Source: an uncultured Ruminococcus sp. (GTDB lineage: Bacteria; Bacillota; Clostridia; Oscillospirales; Ruminococcaceae). Taken from it: a stretch of 10,146 nucleotides of DNA. The notes beneath the pieces are model-generated. The model ran no database searches. It was not told the DNA's origin and worked only from the letters and a program-made list of their open reading frames with translations. The translations under genes and the position numbers were made by a program. The stretch is from assembly GCA_937910385.1 (NCBI GenBank), contig CALEPT010000213.1:1-10146 (forward strand), given 5' to 3'. This document shows, in pieces, positions 5,270-10,146 of this stretch; position 1 is the stretch's first letter; the number at the start of each line of letters is the position of its first letter.

Positions 5270-5800
5270 ATGAGTGAGAACCAAAGAATACGACTGACAA
5301 AAACACTGTTAAAAAATGCACTTATCAGGCTTCTAAAGGAGCAGAATATTTACAGCATTTCCATTCGGGAATTGTGCGAAAGTGCAGAGATCAACCGATC
5401 GACTTTTTACAAATATTACGGCAGCCAGTTTGACCTGCTGACAGAAATGGAGAACGATCTCATAGGTATTGTGACGGATTCTATCTCAAAATATCCGTCC
5501 GAGCCGGAGCTTTCATTTTATGATACCTGCAAATGTATTGAGGATAATAACGAGCTTTTCCGGATACTGTTCAACAATAATGTCGATCCGATGTTCCCCG
5601 AAAAAATATTTGCTCTGCCATGTATACAGGACACGATCTCACAGTATATAGGAGAAAGCTCCTCCGAAGCAGAACGAGAGTATAAATTTCATTTCCTTGC
5701 TTACGGAATGTATCAGGTCATAAAGGTCTGGATCAACAAGGATAAACGTGAGTCTCCGCAGGAGATCGTAGACCTGATCTTGCGGAAGATGCTTGCTTGA
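5270..5800 (+). CDS. TetR/AcrR-family transcriptional regulator
   Basis: A 176-residue cytoplasmic one-component regulator. The N-terminal DNA-binding domain is clear: RLTKTLLKNALIRLLKEQN, then SISIRELCESAEINRSTFYK YYGSQFDLL, with the helix-turn-helix near residues 30-50 and the signature STFYKYYGS. The rest (about 60-176) is the helical ligand and dimer domain, which varies too much to name a ligand; it resembles the C-terminal domain seen in DhaS-like members. GAGAGGTG at 5257-5264 five bases before ATG 5270 and the normal domain start favour this start. An in-frame ATG at 5159 sits exactly at the predicted transcription start and would add 37 residues without family resemblance. It most likely represses the divergent MMPL exporter and itself. 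Transcription converges with the cardiolipin synthase gene downstream. Confidence 0.9.
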   Translation: MSENQRIRLTKTLLKNALIRLLKEQNIYSISIRELCESAEINRSTFYKYYGSQFDLLTEMENDLIGIVTDSISKYPSEPELSFYDTCKCIEDNNELFRILFNNNVDPMFPEKIFALPCIQDTISQYIGESSSEAEREYKFHFLAYGMYQVIKVWINKDKRESPQEIVDLILRKMLA

Positions 5801-5889
5801 TATGTTTTTAGGAAGTCATTCACAGTTCAACCCATCCCTGTGGCTATGGCAAGATTCCGATGCTATTTTGCTGTAATCACAATGTCGCA
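5801..5889. other. Convergent intergenic region between the regulator and cls
   Basis: These 89 bases separate the stop codons of the TetR gene (plus) and cls (minus). I see only weak stems, such as CACAG/CTGTG near 5820-5842 with a 12-base loop, and no T-tract typical of an intrinsic terminator on either strand. Transcripts from the two sides may overlap here. Confidence 0.4.
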
Positions 5890-7458
5890 TTACATCAGGG
5901 GAGCGATCACCTTCATCACACTGCCGAGCAGCTTGTAGCTGACCTTTTCATGCTTTATCGTATCGTGCGTGACCTCTCTGCACTTTGAGAGTGTGTCCGC
6001 AAAATCGGCTTCGATCTCAGCAATGCAGGGCTTTCGGTACAGATATGTTCCGCACTCAAAATGGTGGTAAAGGCTTCGGTAATCCAGATTGATCGTACCA
6101 ACAACAGCCTTTTCGTCATCGCTGACAAATACCTTTGCGTGGACAAATCCCGGTGTGTATTCGTATAGCTTCACACCTGCGCCGATAAGCTCCTTGTAAT
6201 GGGATTTCGCAAGTGCATAGGCAGTCTTTTTATCGGGAATTCCGGGTAATATCAGCTTTACGTCAACACCCCTCTGGGCTGCAAATTTCAGAGCAGTTTC
6301 AAGTTCGTTGTCAAGTATCAGATAGGGTGTCATGATATGCACATAGCTTTTGGCACGGTTCAATATATCCATATACAGCATTTCGCCGTCCTTGTCCTTA
6401 TCGAGAGGACAGTCCCCGAATGGCATCACATAGCCTTTCTCCTGTGTAGTTCCCTCGGGCAGCGCAAGGTAGCTGTCCCACTGCGGCTCACGCTCTGTGG
6501 TGTTCCACATCTGCAAAAACATAAGTGTGAAGCTCTGCACCGCCTCTCCTCTGAGCATGACCGCTGTGTCCTTCCAATGCCCGAAGCGCTCTATCTTATT
6601 GATGTATTCGTCTGCAAGATTCACACCGCCGTTAAATGCCACCCTGCCGTCGATCACGAGTATTTTTCTGTGGTCACGGTAGTTGTAATGCGTTGATACG
6701 AAAGGTCTTATGGGCGAAAACGCTTTGCACTTTATCCCAAGCTGCTCAAGTTTTTTCGGATAATCGTGGCTAAGTAACTTGACCTCACACATTCCGTCAT
6801 ACATGACACGAACATCAACACCCTGCTTTGCTTTTTCTGCAAGAATTGACAATATCCTGCCCCACATATAGCCCTCGTCAATGATAAAGTATTCCATGAA
6901 GATAAATTTTTCTGCCTTTTCAAGCTCCCGCAGCATTTCGGCGAACTTGTCCTCCCCCAATGGGAAATATGTCACCTCGGTATTGTCATAGATCGGGAAA
7001 CAGCCGCTCCTGTTCAGATACCGGCACAGATCGTCCGTACCCGACTGCACAAGCTCCGGCGCATTGATCACGCTCTCCTTTTGTGAGAGCTTATCTTTTG
7101 TATCAGAGACCAGGCTTTCTATTCTTGTCTTGATAGCCCTGTGTCCGAAATTGATCTGCGTGTACCAAAGGAGTATCGTTCCCGGAACGGGCATAAGCAT
7201 GATGAGAAACAGCCACGTTAGCTTTGCGGAATAGTCCATTGAGCAATTGAACAGATAGAATATCATGCCGATTGAAAAAACTGCCTGCGCTACTCTGAAA
7301 TATCTGAAATACTCACTAAACCAGCTGTACGCCGACAACATGATACCCACCTGTATCAGCAAAAGCAGTATCACTATCATCAGCCTGCTGAAAATGATGC
7401 GCATAAGACCCTTTTTGCGCTTTGGGATCAGCCTTATGATTTTTTCTTTTTCTTCCAT
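5890..7458 (-). CDS. cls: Cardiolipin synthase, phospholipase D superfamily
   Basis: A 522-residue membrane enzyme that condenses two phosphatidylglycerol molecules into cardiolipin and glycerol. It has an N-terminal membrane region (hydrophobic segments about 20-42, 56-73 and 79-99) and two catalytic HKD motifs: HRKILVIDG (H263, K265, D270) followed by GGVN, and HAKVFVSDD (H440, K442, D447) followed by GTINLDYRS. The length, two-domain layout and final hydrophobic SVMKVIAPLM are normal for bacterial Cls. I start at ATG 7458 because AGGAG at 7467-7471 lies eight bases upstream; the longer frame from 7491 would overlap the preceding gene and leave the site inside it. It follows the nitroreductase gene by 17 bases on the same strand and is probably cotranscribed with it. 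Confidence 0.93.
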   Translation of the reverse strand: MEEKEKIIRLIPKRKKGLMRIIFSRLMIVILLLLIQVGIMLSAYSWFSEYFRYFRVAQAVFSIGMIFYLFNCSMDYSAKLTWLFLIMLMPVPGTILLWYTQINFGHRAIKTRIESLVSDTKDKLSQKESVINAPELVQSGTDDLCRYLNRSGCFPIYDNTEVTYFPLGEDKFAEMLRELEKAEKFIFMEYFIIDEGYMWGRILSILAEKAKQGVDVRVMYDGMCEVKLLSHDYPKKLEQLGIKCKAFSPIRPFVSTHYNYRDHRKILVIDGRVAFNGGVNLADEYINKIERFGHWKDTAVMLRGEAVQSFTLMFLQMWNTTEREPQWDSYLALPEGTTQEKGYVMPFGDCPLDKDKDGEMLYMDILNRAKSYVHIMTPYLILDNELETALKFAAQRGVDVKLILPGIPDKKTAYALAKSHYKELIGAGVKLYEYTPGFVHAKVFVSDDEKAVVGTINLDYRSLYHHFECGTYLYRKPCIAEIEADFADTLSKCREVTHDTIKHEKVSYKLLGSVMKVIAPLM

Positions 7459-7475
7459 ATCCATCACTCCTTTGT

Positions 7476-8315
7476 TCAGTCTGTTACCCATGAAAACAGA
7501 TATTTCATGTTATCGGGCTGTGCCGCAAAGACATCAGGCAGTCTTTCAAATCTGCCCGAAAGTCCTTTTTCCTTTACTGCCAGATGAAAATGACAAGCTC
7601 CGATGCCGACATCTAATCTTTGGAGGTCATAGCCGTACTTGCTCTTGGGGTTAGCTTCACGGAAAAAGTGAAATGCTCCGTTCTGATGCACCACTCTCCA
7701 CGGCTGGCGATTTGCTGCCGACGGTGCAAGACGCAGCATCTCAAGGGGAAAATCATATGAGCCTGCCTGCTCCGGTGTCAGCGGAGAGCCGAATTTAGTT
7801 TCAAAAAACAGTTCCGTCCTGTCTTTTCGCTGATCTGATTTTCCGACCTTTCTGAAAATGCTGCCTATGAAGGTCTGCTTGTCAAGCGGATAACCGATTG
7901 GGCAGACAATGGGGAATATTTCGCCTTCTGACATTTCAAGCGCACCTGAAAACTGCTCTCTGTTAAACGTCCCTGCAAGCCAGCAGGTACCGAGTCCCAG
8001 ATCCGTTGCCGCAAGCACCAGCCGTTCAAAATGATAGCCCACAGCCTCCATTGCAGTATCGGTATTCTCGGCTGTCACACAAAGAAAGCTCCTTGCACCT
8101 CTTATAACTCCGTAGGTTCCCAGCTTCAGCGTATCTGCACTTCCTCCTTCTTCCAGAAGATGTATCTTCATTCCGGCAGGAAAAGGCGACAGGTCTGAGA
8201 GTATTTCTGTTATAAGCGACTGCACCTTTACTTTATCTTCTTCTGTCAGCGGACGTGGTTCGTAAGCTCGTATACTTTTTCTTTTCCTTACTGTGCTTTC
8301 GATATCAGCTTTCAT
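7476..8315 (-). CDS. Nitroreductase-family protein (TM1586 type)
   Basis: A 279-residue putative flavin-dependent oxidoreductase. It shows the nitroreductase FMN-binding features in the single-chain duplicated layout of TM1586-like proteins: RKRKSIRAYEPRPLTEED at 10-27, EAVGYHFERLVLAATDLGL and LGTCWLAGTF (108-117) in the first half, and APSAANRQPWRVV (197-209) with RLDVGIGACHFHLA (233-246) in the second. The physiological substrate is unknown. The start is ATG 8315, nine bases after AAGGA at 8325-8329; a GTG two codons earlier has poor spacing. It overlaps the end of the GLUG-protein gene by 11 bases and precedes cls by 17 bases, so the three form one transcription unit. There is no signal peptide; it should be cytosolic. 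Confidence 0.9.
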   Translation of the reverse strand: MKADIESTVRKRKSIRAYEPRPLTEEDKVKVQSLITEILSDLSPFPAGMKIHLLEEGGSADTLKLGTYGVIRGARSFLCVTAENTDTAMEAVGYHFERLVLAATDLGLGTCWLAGTFNREQFSGALEMSEGEIFPIVCPIGYPLDKQTFIGSIFRKVGKSDQRKDRTELFFETKFGSPLTPEQAGSYDFPLEMLRLAPSAANRQPWRVVHQNGAFHFFREANPKSKYGYDLQRLDVGIGACHFHLAVKEKGLSGRFERLPDVFAAQPDNMKYLFSWVTD

Positions 8316-10083
8316 TTTCACTGTTCCTTTCTTCGGTTGGAATGTCGGTCTTTGCCGCAGCTTTCCTGCGTTTCTTTCTTATGGCTGTGACTGCGACGAT
8401 CAGCAGGAACAATACCGCTGTGCCGACAGCACAAATGATATACGCACGGTAATTGTTTTGTGTCTCATCAGCTTCGGTGAACAAAAAAACATCGCCGTTT
8501 TCAAGCTCAAATACAATGTATCTTCCGTCACGGACATATTTGCTTTCCTTCATATCACCATTCTTTCTGATATACAGCTTACCGTTCGTTTCGGTCAGGT
8601 ATCTTACGGTGATGATGTCGTTTTTATCACCTGTAACACTGAGCTGATATGCCGCAAGCGCATTGTTCGTGCTGCTTTTCAGACTTTCATCGGGAACTAC
8701 TGTAAGCGTATCGGTATTGGTAAAGCTGCCCTCCACCAAAAAGAACGGCTTTTCTTCATTCGTATGCAGGGTTATTATCATGTTGCGCCACTCGCCGCCT
8801 ACTGCCATATTATATCGGATATGCGCGCTGTCAAATTCATCCCATAGCCAGTATTGGCCGTCTTTTTCTGCGACCGCAGGCAGCTTGTCAACAGCTCTGT
8901 CATAGAGAACAGTGATATCGGTGTGCTTGCCGTCATCGGTCTCAAAGCTGACCGTAACATTTTTGAAAATATCCGTGCCGTCCTGCCTTATCAGCTCGTC
9001 ATATTCTATGGGTTCGGCCTTACCCTGATAGCTTACACCGTCAATTCCGCCTGCCTGTTCGCAGACAAAAACATTTTCCTCAGCAGAGCCGGTGACCTCT
9101 CCCGATACCGCCCCCAAATATGCCTTTGTGCTGTCGTCTATCGTTGTGACCGCACGGCAGCTCATGACTGTCACACAGCTGCCCGCAATTCCTCCGGCAT
9201 ATCTCTCTGCACCGATCCTGCCGATGCTGTCACAGGCTGTGACCGAGCCGGAGAATTGTCCTGCAATGCCCCCTGCATAGTTTCTTCCTGCTGTCATGTT
9301 TCCGCTGTTTTGGCATTTTTCAGCCGCTCCTGTACTGCTGTAGCCCACGACACCGCCGCAGTAGTTGTATTTTGCATAAATGTCGGAGGAGTTAAAGCAA
9401 TCATAAACAGTCGCACGAATAAACGTGGTGCTGTCTGTAAAAAACAATTCATCTGCCGTGAGCAGTGGTTCGGCTTCCCGGTCAATGGCGATCTCTGTGG
9501 AGATGCTGCCGATGATACCTGCGGCGGAATAATCAGCATTGACTTTTCCGCTGTTTTGGCAGGAAACGGTCATACCGCTTTCCCTTGCGTTTATCTCATC
9601 GGAAATATCCTTCACCTCGGTGTCCTTTCCGTCAAGGACGCGGTCTATGCTTGCCTTTACGTCCTCCAGTGCAGACAGGGCATCGTTCACCGATGTATCG
9701 AACTCCACAGCATCGCCGTAGATGCCGTTTACATTTTCACTGATATTATCAATGATCGTGTTGATCCGTTCTTCTGCATCTGACAGTATGATAACGCTCT
9801 TTTCGCCGAAGCTGTAAAAACCGCCTGTTACCTCACGCACGGCATTATACACACTTTGCGAAAGGCTGCTGACACTTCCTGCCAGAAAATCATATTGTGC
9901 AAGATCATCGAGCAAGTCCGAAACAGCATCTGAAAGCTCCTGTGTGTTTGCTCTCCACTCGGCAGGCTTTTCGGGGTCAAACCGCTCTATGATATTCTGT
10001 ATGTCGCTGATCTTATCTCTTGTTCCCTGATCGTTCGGGAGCTGTATCTCGATAGAATCCAGCTCGTTTTTGATCTCATCCAT
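8305..10083 (-). CDS. GLUG-repeat surface protein with C-terminal membrane anchor, possibly 5'-incomplete
   Basis: A 592-residue protein in three parts. Residues 1-165 are helical and probably coiled coil (SDIQNIIERF, AEERINTIIDNISENVNG, NDALSALEDVKASIDRVL). Residues 175-330 contain GLUG-type beta repeats of the form Cys-x-Asn-Ser-Gly ... Gly-Gly-Ile-Ala-Gly. Residues 375-535 look like beta-rich extracellular sequence, then one membrane helix (547-568, AYIICAVGTAVLFLLIVAV) and a KKRRK stop-transfer tail. This fits an exported, membrane-anchored protein, yet no signal peptide is visible at the N-terminus. The start at ATG 10083 is supported by AAGGAGG at 10093-10099, nine bases away. The frame is also open upstream to the window edge, and an overlapping frame ends inside the gene, so it may be part of a longer protein. 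The role is unknown; related proteins are common in Firmicutes. Confidence 0.75.
   Translation of the reverse strand: MDEIKNELDSIEIQLPNDQGTRDKISDIQNIIERFDPEKPAEWRANTQELSDAVSDLLDDLAQYDFLAGSVSSLSQSVYNAVREVTGGFYSFGEKSVIILSDAEERINTIIDNISENVNGIYGDAVEFDTSVNDALSALEDVKASIDRVLDGKDTEVKDISDEINARESGMTVSCQNSGKVNADYSAAGIIGSISTEIAIDREAEPLLTADELFFTDSTTFIRATVYDCFNSSDIYAKYNYCGGVVGYSSTGAAEKCQNSGNMTAGRNYAGGIAGQFSGSVTACDSIGRIGAERYAGGIAGSCVTVMSCRAVTTIDDSTKAYLGAVSGEVTGSAEENVFVCEQAGGIDGVSYQGKAEPIEYDELIRQDGTDIFKNVTVSFETDDGKHTDITVLYDRAVDKLPAVAEKDGQYWLWDEFDSAHIRYNMAVGGEWRNMIITLHTNEEKPFFLVEGSFTNTDTLTVVPDESLKSSTNNALAAYQLSVTGDKNDIITVRYLTETNGKLYIRKNGDMKESKYVRDGRYIVFELENGDVFLFTEADETQNNYRAYIICAVGTAVLFLLIVAVTAIRKKRRKAAAKTDIPTEERNSENES
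9094..9561 (-). repeat. GLUG-type beta repeats in the surface protein
   Basis: Four clear units and a weaker fifth occur at residues 175-194 (CQNSGKVNADYSAAGIIGSI), 229-249 (start CFNSSDIYAKY, end CGGVVGYSS), 257-276 (CQNSGNMTAGRNYAGGIAGQ), 284-303 (CDSIGRIGAERYAGGIAGSC) and 309-330 (start CRAVTTIDD, end LGAVSGEV). The conserved pattern is Cys, Asn/Ser, Gly, a hydrophobic residue, about five residues, aromatic, then Gly-Gly-Ile-Ala-Gly. The first unit is separated from the second by a 30-residue insert containing acidic and Thr-rich sequence. Such repeats form a right-handed beta solenoid in adhesin-like proteins. Confidence 0.75.
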
Positions 10084-10146
10084 GTGTTGTTTCCTCCTTG
10101 ATTCTTGTAAATAGCTCCCTGCACCGGCGGCGGAAGTCCTCCATGG
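10076..10146 (-). CDS. 3' end of an upstream reading frame, truncated by the window edge
   Basis: A minus-strand frame enters at the right edge and ends with TGA at 10078-10076, eight bases inside the GLUG-protein gene. Its last residues are MEDFRRRCRELFTRIKEETT and HG. The charged helical character resembles the coiled coil that begins the next gene, so this may be either a separate upstream gene, translationally coupled through the overlap, or the 5' part of the same long gene split by a frameshift. Too little is visible to name it, and an ATG at 10144-10142 cannot be judged without the flanking sequence. Confidence 0.4.
   Translation of the reverse strand, partial: MEDFRRRCRELFTRIKEETTHG

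Noticed and set aside
8854..9783. 309-codon plus-strand reading frame
   Set aside because: Exact antisense of the GLUG repeats; Cys/Ala/Val-rich composition typical of a shadow frame, and the minus strand has clear repeat and domain structure.
1..10146. CRISPR arrays, tRNA or rRNA genes, complete insertion sequences
   Set aside because: No regularly spaced direct repeats, no tRNA-like cloverleaf with TTCGA arm, and no intact transposase were seen on either strand.

Overview
The window looks like a chromosomal accessory stretch of a low-to-mid GC Gram-positive gut or rumen Clostridia, most likely Ruminococcus-like (Oscillospiraceae). That placement is inferred from the mix of families (DUF3791, Phd/PIN, a YdfJ-type MMPL pump, a GLUG-repeat surface protein), the strong AGGAGG ribosome binding sites and the consensus sigma-A promoters. 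No rRNA, tRNA, CRISPR array or intact insertion sequence was seen.

Left part (1-2170), a patchwork. On the minus strand a Phd/YefM antitoxin and a PIN-domain (VapC-like) toxin are followed by a 79-aa protein and a DUF3791 protein. The PIN gene runs, out of frame, into a fossil 3' end that resembles the C-terminus of a DUF3990 protein. The fossil's stop codon still overlaps the start of the 79-aa gene (ATGA). So the toxin-antitoxin module appears to have replaced most of a DUF3990 gene and now heads what was a DUF3990/79-aa/DUF3791 operon. Upstream, about 640 bases hold no intact gene. They carry a 49-codon stump of a serine recombinase with its catalytic serine, and a 50-base imperfect hairpin, which I read as mobile-element debris.

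Middle part (2172-5800), a divergent efflux pair. A 972-aa MMPL/RND membrane protein (minus) and a TetR-family regulator (plus) are transcribed from overlapping divergent promoters with interlocking -10 boxes; the regulator's promoter is a perfect TTGACA-17-TATAAT. The second extracytoplasmic loop of the pump contains four tandem repeats of about 80 residues.

Right part (5890-10146), a minus-strand operon: a membrane-anchored GLUG-repeat protein, a TM1586-type nitroreductase and a cardiolipin synthase, with 11-base overlap and 17-base spacing. The GLUG protein has a C-terminal anchor but no visible signal peptide. A reading frame entering from the right edge stops 8 bases inside it, so it is either downstream of another gene or the 3' part of a longer, interrupted gene. 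Convergent transcription of the regulator and the cardiolipin synthase meets at 5801-5889.
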